This document shows, piece by piece, positions 16,411 through 23,674 of a DNA stretch of 64,000 nt. This DNA comes from Prauserella muralis (GTDB lineage: Bacteria > Actinomycetota > Actinomycetes > Mycobacteriales > Pseudonocardiaceae), in contig NZ_MASW01000005.1 in assembly GCF_003202285.1 (NCBI RefSeq), positions 1 through 64,000 on the forward strand, given 5' to 3'. Every line of letters starts with the position of its first letter. Within the stretch, counting starts at the first letter, position 1. Under the pieces are notes generated by a model. The model saw nothing but the letters and a program-made list of their open reading frames with translations. It did no database searches and had not been told where the DNA came from. A program made the translations under genes and the position numbers.

Positions 16411-16481
16411 TTGACAGTCGCTCCGCCGCGGACATAGATTGCCTGCTCGGCAGCTCCATTAACGTTAACTTTAACGTTAAT
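16411..16481 (+). promoter_or_regulatory. Promoter with two downstream LacI-type operators for the PLD-like gene
   Basis: TTGACA (16411-16416), a 17-base spacer and ATAGAT (16434-16439) form a good promoter. Downstream, TTAACGTTAA occurs twice (16459-16468 and 16471-16480), making one larger palindrome 16458-16481. A repressor there would block initiation or elongation towards the gene at 16577. Confidence 0.65.
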
Positions 16482-16576
16482 GCTGCGTGTCTCTTCTCTC
16501 CCCGAAGACGTCATCAGCTGTTGGTTCCGCGTTCGCGCACACCGGGCACTGTGGCCCCGGACGAAAGGACCGATCG

Positions 16577-17746
16577 ATGCGTGTGAAGTCAGTACTGACC
16601 GCCGCCGCGCTGGCGGTGGCCCTCACCTCGGCGCCCGTGGCGAGCTCCGCGGCCGAGCAGACCGCGCGGCCGTGCGGTGACGCCCCGGCCGCGCCGGTGG
16701 CCACCGGCGCGGTGTTCAACGACCCGGCGGGGGGAGACCCCACGGCGATCGTGCGGCAGATCTGCTCCCTGGTGCGGCAGGCGCCGAGCGGGTCGCGCAT
16801 CCGCGTCGCCCACTTCGTGATCTCCGGCGAGGCCGGCCTCGACGTCGCCACCGAGCTCGCCGAGGCACACGAGCGCGGCGTCGACGTGCAACTGGTGCTC
16901 GACGGCTGGCAGGTGGACAACCCCGCCGTCGAGCTGTTGCGCCGCACGCTGGGCACCGACGAGTCCCGGCGGTCGTGGCTGCACGTCTGCACCGGCCTCT
17001 CGCCCGAGGGCAACACCGCGGCCTGCATCGGCACGAAGGGCCAGCACAACAAGTTCTACCTGTTCTCCCAGACCGGCGGCGAGTCCGATGTGGTCGTGCA
17101 GTCGTCGGCCAACTTCACCGACCTCAACTCGACGACGTACTGGAACAACGCCGTCACCCTGCCCGGCAACACCCGGCTGTACCGGGCGTACGACGCCTAC
17201 TTCGAGGACCTGGCCGCCGAGCGGCGCACCGACGACTACGCGCGCACGACCACGACCGGCATGCGCGGCGGATCGGTGACCGCCTACTTCTTCCCGTTCG
17301 CGACCGGCGATCCGGTGCTGGATTTCCTCGCCGGGGCGGGGTGCGACACGCGCACCACCATCCGCATCGGCATGTCCGAATGGGACACCTACCGCATCGG
17401 CATCGCCGAGCGGCTGCTCGAACTGGCGCGCCGGGGCTGCCAGGTGCGTATCGTGCACGGCAAGCTCGACGCCGAGGTCCGGGACGTGCTCTCGGGGCAT
17501 CCGAACATCGCCCTGCGCGCGCTCGACGACGCCGGCGCGCTGCCCGGCCGCATCCACTCCAAGTACCTGCTGCTGGAAGGCCGCCATGGCGGCGACCGGC
17601 ACGCGCGATGGGTGCTCACCGGCAGTCCGAACTACAACCACACCTCGTTGCGGCGCAACGACGAGGCGATGATCAAGACCAACATCGGCTCGCTCTACGA
17701 GCAGTACGAGGACAACTTCGCCACCATGTACACCGCCGCCGGCTGA
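16577..17746 (+). CDS. Secreted phospholipase D-like domain protein
   Basis: 389 residues from ATG 16577 (AAAGGA upstream). A signal peptide spans about residues 1-27 (cleavage near SSAAEQ). Two PLD-like half-sites are seen: QHNKFYLFS followed by QSSANFTD, and RIHSKYLLLE followed by TGSPNYNHTSLRRNDE. The HxK pairs are intact, but the following Asp of canonical HKD is Ser and Glu. Family members cleave phosphodiesters (lipid or nucleic acid) outside the cell. It shares its divergent regulatory region with the LacI/ABC operon, suggesting co-regulation, though a role in that pathway is not obvious. Confidence 0.84.
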   Translation: MRVKSVLTAAALAVALTSAPVASSAAEQTARPCGDAPAAPVATGAVFNDPAGGDPTAIVRQICSLVRQAPSGSRIRVAHFVISGEAGLDVATELAEAHERGVDVQLVLDGWQVDNPAVELLRRTLGTDESRRSWLHVCTGLSPEGNTAACIGTKGQHNKFYLFSQTGGESDVVVQSSANFTDLNSTTYWNNAVTLPGNTRLYRAYDAYFEDLAAERRTDDYARTTTTGMRGGSVTAYFFPFATGDPVLDFLAGAGCDTRTTIRIGMSEWDTYRIGIAERLLELARRGCQVRIVHGKLDAEVRDVLSGHPNIALRALDDAGALPGRIHSKYLLLEGRHGGDRHARWVLTGSPNYNHTSLRRNDEAMIKTNIGSLYEQYEDNFATMYTAAG

Positions 17747-17750
17747 GTCC

Positions 17751-17852
17751 CCGCCCCAAGCTCCCCAATGCGGCATTCGCTCCACTGGATGGAGCGAATG
17801 CCGCATTGGGGAGATCTAACGTGACGAATGTGGCATTGGGGAGCTTGGGGCG
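17751..17852. repeat. Nested perfect inverted repeats (24-bp hairpin inside a 20-bp outer pair)
   Basis: Left arm 17761-17784 begins CTCCCCAATGCGGCATTCGC and pairs perfectly over 24 bases with 17790-17813 around a 5-base loop. The segment CCGCCCCAAGCTCCCCAATG (17751-17770) is also exactly complementary to 17833-17852, so two alternative hairpins are possible. It lies between the convergent genes ending at 17746 and 17816. It can act as a bidirectional terminator, but its length and duplication suggest a dispersed genomic repeat. Confidence 0.75.
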
Positions 17853-18313
17853 GCGGCGTGTGCGGTGTGCTCGTGCCTGCGCCGGTAGACGAGTGCCGCC
17901 ATCGCCAGCAGCATCACGCCGTGCCCGATGCCCATCAGCGCGCCACCGGAGACGACGCCGGCCCAGTAGGGCGGCAGCAGCACGACGAACGGCAGGTACA
18001 TCGCCAGCGTCATCTCGACGATGGAGCCCCGGCTGTGGCGGCGGAACCACATCCAGCCCGCCATCGCGACGGCCATCTCGGTCGCCATCACCATGGCCCT
18101 GGCGTCGGTGTGGTCGAACACGGCCGACCAGCCCGCCGCGGAGAAGCCCCACCGGACGAGCGGGCCGAGGATCGCCATCCCGAGCCCCATCGCGATCGAC
18201 ATCTCGACGAAGTGCAGCACCGCCCTGCGAGTGACCGAACGGGTCGGTGCGGGCGCGCCGTGGTCGTGTTCAATGCGGGTCGGATGCCCATGGGAAACGC
18301 CGGCGGTTGTCAT
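17816..18313 (-). CDS. Four-helix membrane protein of unknown function
   Basis: 165 residues. A His-rich N terminus (HGHPTRIEHDHG) precedes about four hydrophobic helices (MSIAMGLGMAILGP, MVMATEMAVAMAGWM, MTLAMYLPFVVLLPPYWAG, the GIGHGVMLLAMAAL region). Similar short actinobacterial proteins have been labelled FliP-like, but no flagellar gene is present and I do not endorse that. GGAGGAG precedes ATG 18313. It is divergent from a MerR regulator with a dyad between, so it is the likely MerR target. Its stop lies at the edge of the repeat at 17751-17852. Confidence 0.75.
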   Translation of the reverse strand: MTTAGVSHGHPTRIEHDHGAPAPTRSVTRRAVLHFVEMSIAMGLGMAILGPLVRWGFSAAGWSAVFDHTDARAMVMATEMAVAMAGWMWFRRHSRGSIVEMTLAMYLPFVVLLPPYWAGVVSGGALMGIGHGVMLLAMAALVYRRRHEHTAHAAAPSSPMPHSSR

Positions 18314-18328
18314 GGCTCCTCCAGAAAT

Positions 18329-18367
18329 GGATAGCGGAACTATCTATAATGGGAAGCTACACTATCC
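18329..18367. promoter_or_regulatory. Divergent promoter with MerR-type dyad
   Basis: GATAG-CGGAA-CTATC (18330-18344) is a perfect dyad abutting TATAAT (18345-18350), a consensus -10 for the MerR gene at 18402. A further CTATCC (18362-18367) mirrors GGATAG (18329-18334). The arrangement suits shared control of the two divergent genes. Confidence 0.58.
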
Positions 18368-18401
18368 ATGTGGCGATGTCTACCGGAAGGAGCGCGAGCG
18401 C

Positions 18402-19064
18402 ATGCGGATGGCGGAGCTGAGCCGGGAGTCGGGAGTCGCGGTGGCGACGATCAAGTACTACCAGCGGGAGGGACTGCTCCCGCCCGGCGAGCTGACGAGC
18501 CCGAACCAGGCCCGGTACGGCGCGGCGCACGTGCGCCGCCTCAAGCTCGTGCGTGCGCTGCTCGAGATCGGCGGGCTGTCCATCGCGGCGGTGCGGGAGG
18601 TGCTCGCGGCGATCGACGAGCCGGGCGTCTCCACCCACGACGTCCTGGGCGTCGCGCAGCACGGGCTGCCCGCCGTGAGGGCGGACCTGGGCGACGAGGA
18701 CCGCGCGTGGGCGATGAAGCGCGTCGAGGCGATGGCCGCCGGGCGGGGCTGGGAGCTGCACCCGGAGTCGCCGCTGACCGACTCGCTCGTCGGTGTGCTC
18801 TGCGCGCTGCGCGACGTCGGGCACGAGTGGGTGCTCGACGCGCTCGACCGCTATGCCGAGGCCGCCGATCAGGTCGCCGGCGCCGACATCGACGCGGTCG
18901 CGCGCCTCGGCTCCACGGAGGCCATCGTCGAGGGCGCCGTGGTGGGCACGGTGCTCGGTGACGCCCTGCTCGCCACGCTGCGCCGCCTCGCCCACGCCGA
19001 GGTCTCGCGCAGGCGGTTCCAGAATCCGCCGCCGGTGCCCCGGCAGGAGGATTCCGGGCGATAA
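18402..19064 (+). CDS. MerR family transcriptional regulator
   Basis: 220 residues. The N-terminal winged HTH reads MAELSRESGVAVATIKYYQR then EGLLPPGE (about 3-35), with the second helix pair near RYGAAHVRRLKLVRALLEIG. The long C-terminal part (VGVLCALRDVGHEWVLDALD and following) is a ligand-binding-like region without cysteine clusters, so it is not a metal sensor of the classic kind. ATG 18402 is preceded by GGAAGGAG. The next gene starts within its stop (TAATG), indicating an operon with the TfoX-like gene. Confidence 0.88.
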   Translation: MRMAELSRESGVAVATIKYYQREGLLPPGELTSPNQARYGAAHVRRLKLVRALLEIGGLSIAAVREVLAAIDEPGVSTHDVLGVAQHGLPAVRADLGDEDRAWAMKRVEAMAAGRGWELHPESPLTDSLVGVLCALRDVGHEWVLDALDRYAEAADQVAGADIDAVARLGSTEAIVEGAVVGTVLGDALLATLRRLAHAEVSRRRFQNPPPVPRQEDSGR

Positions 19065-19417
19065 TGCCCGGCATGGCCTACGATCCCGACCTCGCCGACC
19101 GCATCCGGGCCCTCGTCGGCACCGAGCGAAACCTCACCGAGCAGCGGATGTTCGGGGGCTTGGCGTTCCTCGTCAACGGCAACATGTCGGTGGCCGCGAG
19201 CGGTCAGGGCGGCCTGCTGGTGCGCCTCGGTCCCGACGAGGGCGACACCGTGACCGAAGGCGAGCACGTGCGGCCGATGGTGATGCGCGGCCGTCCGATG
19301 CGGGGGTGGTGGCAGGTCGACGCCGAGGCCCTGGACGCCGCGGGCGAGCTGGAGCGATGGGTCGGCCGCGGTCTCGCCTACGCGCGGTCGCTGCCGCCGA
19401 AGCCTGCCCGCGCCTGA
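19064..19417 (+). CDS. TfoX N-terminal domain protein
   Basis: 117 residues. The TfoX/Sxy N-terminal domain is recognised by the EQRMFGGLAFLVNGNMSVAA block near residues 25-45 and VMRGRPMRGWWQVDAE near 85. In proteobacteria Sxy is a competence co-activator; actinobacterial stand-alone versions have no assigned role. Start ATG 19064 overlaps the MerR stop by one base; ATG 19073 is an alternative. Confidence 0.85.
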   Translation: MPGMAYDPDLADRIRALVGTERNLTEQRMFGGLAFLVNGNMSVAASGQGGLLVRLGPDEGDTVTEGEHVRPMVMRGRPMRGWWQVDAEALDAAGELERWVGRGLAYARSLPPKPARA

Positions 19418-19461
19418 CCGCGCCGGTGGACAGCCGGGCGGCACGGGGCGATACTCCCGCC

Positions 19462-20424
19462 ATGCCCAGCGTCGACCGGCGTGCGCACACTCGCCTCAGC
19501 ACCGCCGAGGTGGCGGCGCGGGAGGCGTTCGCGTACTGGCGGGAGATGATCTGCGCGACGTTCGTGCGGCTCGCCGCCGAGCCGGTGTCCGACGCGGACT
19601 TCAGCGGCCGGATCGACCACGTGCCGGTGGGCGAGGTCGAGCTGTCCACGGTGGTCGCCTGTGGCCAGCACGTTCGCCGCACCCGTGGCCTGATCGCGGC
19701 GGACACCGGGGAGTTCCTGCTGGCCAGCATCCAGCTGCGCGGTGAGGGCCGCGTGGGGCAGGACGGCCGCACGGCGATCCTGACCCCGGGCACGATGGCC
19801 TTCTACGACAGCACGCGGCCCTACACGCTGCACTTCGACCAGCCCTTTCACCAGCTGGTGGTGCAGGTGCCGAAGAGCGAGCTGCTGCTGCGGGACAGCC
19901 GCGATCTCACCGCGCGGGCGCTCGGCCCCGGCACCCCGGGTGGGGTCGTGTCGTCGTTCTTTCGCTCCCTCGCCGAGGGCGCGGGTTCCGGCGCCGCGGA
20001 GCTGACCGTGCTCGTGCCGCACGCGATGGGCCTGCTCTCGGCCGCGGCGTCCTACGCGGGCCGCCTCGCGCCCGCCCGGCCCGCCGCCGACGCGTGGGCT
20101 CGCGAGCGGGTGCTCGGCTTCCTCCGCCGCCACCTGGCCGATCCGGCGCTCGACGCCGAGACGGTGGCCAGGGCCTGCCACGTGTCCCGCCGCACCGTCT
20201 ACCGCCTGGCCGGTCCCGGCGGCGTGGCCGTCCAGCTCCGCAGGCTGCGCCTGGAACGCGCCAGGGCGCTGCTGCTGGCCGAGCCGCTGCGTCCGGTGGC
20301 AGGCATCGCGGCCGACTGCGGCTTCGACAGCGAGTCCGGCTTCTACCGCGCGTTCCGCGCCGCCACCGGGCAGACCCCGGCCGAGTACCGGCGCAGCCAC
20401 GGCTCCGGCACAGCCGGACAGTGA
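19462..20424 (+). CDS. AraC family transcriptional regulator
   Basis: 320 residues. The N-terminal AraC-binding-like sensor domain (about 15-190) has WREMICATFVRLAAEP, QLRGEGRVGQDGRTAILTPG and FYDSTRPYTLHFDQPF. The C-terminal double HTH has ACHVSRRTVYRLAG and GFDSESGFYRAFRAATGQTP. It is directly upstream (90 bases) of the nitrilase in the same direction and is its likely activator, induced by a nitrile or the product acid (inference). Confidence 0.9.
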   Translation: MPSVDRRAHTRLSTAEVAAREAFAYWREMICATFVRLAAEPVSDADFSGRIDHVPVGEVELSTVVACGQHVRRTRGLIAADTGEFLLASIQLRGEGRVGQDGRTAILTPGTMAFYDSTRPYTLHFDQPFHQLVVQVPKSELLLRDSRDLTARALGPGTPGGVVSSFFRSLAEGAGSGAAELTVLVPHAMGLLSAAASYAGRLAPARPAADAWARERVLGFLRRHLADPALDAETVARACHVSRRTVYRLAGPGGVAVQLRRLRLERARALLLAEPLRPVAGIAADCGFDSESGFYRAFRAATGQTPAEYRRSHGSGTAGQ

Positions 20425-20513
20425 CGACGGCACACGCGGTCAGCCGCGCGGCCGCGCGGCCGGCGCATCGTGACACCACCACGGTCAACCGACGATCCGA
20501 TGTGGAGGTCACC

Positions 20514-21515
20514 ATGGACAGCACGGTGCGGGTGGCGGCAGTGCAGGCGGAGCCGGCGTGGCTCGATCTCGCGGCCGGTGTCGACCGGACCATCGACCTG
20601 ATCGGGCAGGCGGCCGCGGGTGGCGCGCAGCTCATCGCGTTCCCCGAGACGTTCCTGCCCGGCTACCCGTGGTGGATCTGGCTCGACTCTCCCGCGGCCG
20701 GCATGGCGTTCGTGCCCCGGTACGCGGTCAACTCGATGACCCGCGACGGCGCCGAGCTGCGCGCCATCGCCGACGCCGCGCACAGGCACGGCATCCACGT
20801 CGTGCTCGGCTTCAGCGAGCGTGCGGGCGGCAGCCTCTACATGGCGCAGGCGTTCGTGTCCGGCACCGGCGAGCTGATCTCCGTGCGCCGCAAGCTCAAG
20901 CCGACCCACGTCGAGCGCGCGGTGTTCGGCGAGGGCGACGGCAGCGACCTGCAGGTCCACGACACGGCACTGGGCAGGCTCGGCGGGCTCAACTGCTGGG
21001 AGCACCTGCAGCCGCTCACCAAGTACGCGATGTACAGCATGGGCGAGCAGATCCACGTGGCGTCGTGGCCGAGCTTCTCCGTCTACCGGGGAGCGGCCAC
21101 CGCGCTCGGGCCCGAGGTCAACACGGCGGCAAGCCTGATCTACGCCGTGGAGGGGCAGACCTTCGTCGTCGCCCCGTGCGGTGTCGTGGGCGCGGCGGCG
21201 CAGGAGACGTTCTGCGACAGCGACCTCAAGCGCCAGCTGCTGCCGCCCGGCGGCGGCTTCGCGCGGATCTACGGCCCGGAGGGCTCGGTGCTGGCGGAAC
21301 CACTCGCCGAGACCGAGGAGGGCATCCTCTACGCCGACCTGAGCCCGGACCTGCTGGCCATCGCCAAGTCGGCGGCCGACCCGGTGGGCCACTACTCCCG
21401 GCCCGACGTGCTGCGGCTGCTGGTCAACCGCAACGCGGCCCCGCAGGTGATCGAGGCGCCGCCGGAGGCGCAGCCCGCCATGGAGACCTTCCCGCCCACG
21501 ATGGCGCCGGCGTGA
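20514..21515 (+). CDS. Nitrilase (carbon-nitrogen hydrolase superfamily)
   Basis: 333 residues. The catalytic Glu-Lys-Cys triad is visible: Glu45 in IAFPETFLPGYPWW, Lys129 in RRKLKPTHVER, Cys161 in GLNCWEHLQPL. The ERAVFGEGDGSDL and MYSMGEQIHVASWPSF blocks are typical of true nitrilases and cyanide hydratases rather than amidases. It converts a nitrile to carboxylic acid and ammonia in the cytoplasm. The ribosome site GGAGG lies at 20503-20507. No nitrile hydratase or aldoxime dehydratase is next to it. Confidence 0.92.
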   Translation: MDSTVRVAAVQAEPAWLDLAAGVDRTIDLIGQAAAGGAQLIAFPETFLPGYPWWIWLDSPAAGMAFVPRYAVNSMTRDGAELRAIADAAHRHGIHVVLGFSERAGGSLYMAQAFVSGTGELISVRRKLKPTHVERAVFGEGDGSDLQVHDTALGRLGGLNCWEHLQPLTKYAMYSMGEQIHVASWPSFSVYRGAATALGPEVNTAASLIYAVEGQTFVVAPCGVVGAAAQETFCDSDLKRQLLPPGGGFARIYGPEGSVLAEPLAETEEGILYADLSPDLLAIAKSAADPVGHYSRPDVLRLLVNRNAAPQVIEAPPEAQPAMETFPPTMAPA

Positions 21516-21634
21516 GCGCGCGGGCGACGGAGCAGGCGATCCCGCCGCGGCCGGCCGTCCCGGCCACCGGAGACCAGCACGTCGAGTACCTCGCCTGCCC
21601 TCCCCGGACCGGGCTGCGGCGCGCCGTGGGCTGA
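21512..21634 (+). CDS. Possible 40-residue peptide coupled to nitrilase
   Basis: A GTG overlaps the nitrilase stop (GTGA) and opens 40 codons with high third-position GC, encoding a Pro/Ala/Arg-rich peptide (EQAIPPRPAVPATGDQHVEY). No family is recognised and no membrane or metal motif is present. It may be a remnant of a larger gene or non-coding. Confidence 0.25.
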   Translation: MSARATEQAIPPRPAVPATGDQHVEYLACPPRTGLRRAVG

Positions 21635-21688
21635 GCGGGGGCAGCCCGGCGTCAGCGTCCCGTCAGGGGGTGCTGCTGGGATCGGGAC

Positions 21689-22417
21689 ATGACGACACCG
21701 GAGGAGGGGCGGGGTGCGGCGGCGACGCTCGCCGACGCGGTGTGGGAGGCGGCCCGTGACGCCGCCGCCGGGCAGTTCGGGCTGCTCGTGTCCCGGATCG
21801 CCGCGCTGGGCGAGGCGGAGCTGGCGGCGCCGACGCGGCTCGAGGGCTGGTGCGTGCGGGAGCTGCTGGCCCACCTGACCCGCAACGTCGACGCCGTCCG
21901 GTCCGGCCTGGACGCGCCGTCCCCGCCCCGCGCGGAGATGGACCTTGCCGGGTACTACGACGGCGCGGCGCCGGTCGCGGCGGCGGTCCGGCAGCGTTCG
22001 CTCGACGACGCGGCCGGGCTCTCCGGACGAGCGCTGCGGCAGCGGTTCGCGGCGACGGTCGGCCAGGTCGGCGCCAGGCTGGCGGCGGTTCCCGGCGACC
22101 GGGTGGTGCGGGTGCGGCTGGGCAGCGTGCGCCTGTCGGACTTCCTCGTCACCCGGTGCGTCGAAGGTGTGGTGCACGGGCTCGACCTGGCCAGGGCCGT
22201 CGACGCCGACCCGGCGGGGTTCGTGCATCCCCCCGCGGCCTCGGCGTGCGTGCGGCTGCTGGCGGCCCGGGCGGCGCGACAGGGGCAGCCGGTGTGCCCG
22301 CCTGCCGTGACGGCACCGGTGGACACCGCCGTGATCCGGTTCGTCGAGCACCTGACCGGGCGCGCGACCGAGGGCGACCTCGGTGCGCTGGCCGCGGTCG
22401 CCCCGGTCCTGTGCTGA
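21689..22417 (+). CDS. Mycothiol-dependent maleylpyruvate-isomerase-like protein
   Basis: 242 residues. The DinB/MDMPI_N fold shows in RLEGWCVRELLAHLTRNVDA (about 50-70), with the metal-ligand His of HLTRN and a second His in VVHGLDLARAV. Such enzymes bind zinc and often use mycothiol for isomerization or conjugation. The true substrate is unknown and no gentisate genes are nearby. Its stop overlaps the start of the MFS gene. Confidence 0.85.
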   Translation: MTTPEEGRGAAATLADAVWEAARDAAAGQFGLLVSRIAALGEAELAAPTRLEGWCVRELLAHLTRNVDAVRSGLDAPSPPRAEMDLAGYYDGAAPVAAAVRQRSLDDAAGLSGRALRQRFAATVGQVGARLAAVPGDRVVRVRLGSVRLSDFLVTRCVEGVVHGLDLARAVDADPAGFVHPPAASACVRLLAARAARQGQPVCPPAVTAPVDTAVIRFVEHLTGRATEGDLGALAAVAPVLC

Positions 22418-23610
22418 GGGCGGGGCCGCGGCCCGTCGCGGTGTTGTGCGCGGGGTCGGCCGTGCTGCTCATCGGCATGGGACTGCGGCAGGCGTTCGCG
22501 ATGTTCCTGCATCCGGTGACCACCGAGCTGCACTGGTCGCGGGAGAGCTTCTCGCTCGGCATCGCCGTGCAGCTGCTGGTGTGGGGCTTCTCCCAACCGG
22601 TGGCGGGGGCGATCGCCGACCGCTACGGCACGGGGCGCGTCGTGTTCGGCGGCGGCCTGCTCTACGCCGCAGGGGTCGGACTGTCGGCGCTGGCCTGGTC
22701 GCCGGTCCACTTCGGATTGACTGTGGGCTGCATGGTCGGGATGGGCATGGGCGGCGCGGGATTCGCCGTCGTGCTGGCCGGGATGGTGCGGGCGATGCCG
22801 CCCGAACGCAGCTCCCTCGTCATGGGCATCGGCACGGCGGCCGCGTCGGTCGGTCAGTTCCTGCTCGTGCCACTGGCCGCCGGGCTGATCAGCGCTCGTG
22901 GCTGGGCACCCGCGCTGGCGTTGCTGGCGGTGGTGGCCGCGGCCATGTGCCCGCTGGGGTTCGCGCTGCGCGGCAAGCCAGCGGCGCGTGCCGAACCGGC
23001 GGGCGGCGGCGCGCTCGCGGCCGCCCGGCAGGCGTTCGCCCACCCCGGGTTCGTCATGCTGACGCTGGGCTACTTCGTGTGCGGCTTCCAGCTGGCGTTC
23101 ATCGGCAACCACCTGCCCGCCTACCTGGAGGACCTGGGCAGCTCCGCGGCCGCGGGCGCCATGGCGCTGTCGCTGGTGGGGCTCTGCAACGTCGTGGGCT
23201 GTCTCGTCTTCGGCGCGCTCGGCGACCGCTATCCGAAGAAACATCTGCTGGCCTCGATCTACCTCGCGCGGGCCGTGGCCATCACCTGGTTCGTCCTGGC
23301 CCCGCCGTCCCTGCCGGGGCTGGTCGCCTTCGCCGCCGTGATGGGCTTTCTGTGGCTGTCGACCGTGCCGCTGACCACCGGGCTGGTGACCGAACTGCTC
23401 GGCTCGGCCCACCTGGCGATGCTCGGCGGGCTGGTGTTCTGCAGCCACCAGGTGGGCAGCTTCCTCGGCGTGTGGCTCGGCGGGCTGATCTTCGACCACA
23501 CCGGCAGCTACACCGCGGTGTGGTGGGCCTCGGTGGTACTCGGGCTGCTCTCGGCCGCGCTGCATCTCGGCATCAGGCGGGCTCCCCGGACCGCCGTGGC
23601 GCTCGCCTGA
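22411..23610 (+). CDS. MFS transporter
   Basis: 399 residues from GTG 22411, overlapping the preceding stop by seven bases. Twelve hydrophobic helices are seen. The MFS loop 2-3 motif is GAIADRYGTGRVVFGG, repeated in the second half as GALGDRYPKKHLLASIY. The HWSRESFSLGIAVQLL and FIGNHLPAYLEDLG segments resemble the OFA/monocarboxylate-type (MCT-like) subfamily. Probably co-expressed with the mycothiol enzyme; it may export or import an organic acid. Confidence 0.9.
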   Translation: MLRAGPRPVAVLCAGSAVLLIGMGLRQAFAMFLHPVTTELHWSRESFSLGIAVQLLVWGFSQPVAGAIADRYGTGRVVFGGGLLYAAGVGLSALAWSPVHFGLTVGCMVGMGMGGAGFAVVLAGMVRAMPPERSSLVMGIGTAAASVGQFLLVPLAAGLISARGWAPALALLAVVAAAMCPLGFALRGKPAARAEPAGGGALAAARQAFAHPGFVMLTLGYFVCGFQLAFIGNHLPAYLEDLGSSAAAGAMALSLVGLCNVVGCLVFGALGDRYPKKHLLASIYLARAVAITWFVLAPPSLPGLVAFAAVMGFLWLSTVPLTTGLVTELLGSAHLAMLGGLVFCSHQVGSFLGVWLGGLIFDHTGSYTAVWWASVVLGLLSAALHLGIRRAPRTAVALA

Positions 23611-23634
23611 GCGGGCGCGGACGCGGGCCACCGC

Positions 23635-23667
23635 ACTATGACAGCTGTCATAGTCCCCGGGTACGAT
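23635..23667 (+). promoter_or_regulatory. Promoter with 20-bp perfect palindrome
   Basis: ACTATGACAGCTGTCATAGT (23635-23654) is a perfect palindrome. It contains ATGACA (23638-23643), which with an 18-base spacer precedes TACGAT (23662-23667). Transcription would start at about 23674, next to GTG 23675, giving a leaderless mRNA. A dimeric regulator bound here would cover the -35 box. Confidence 0.65.
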
Positions 23668-23674
23668 CCTCGGC

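Noticed and set aside
17816-18313. FliP flagellar protein assignment
   Set aside because: Four helices and a short length resemble some database labels, but no flagellar genes or FliP motifs are seen.
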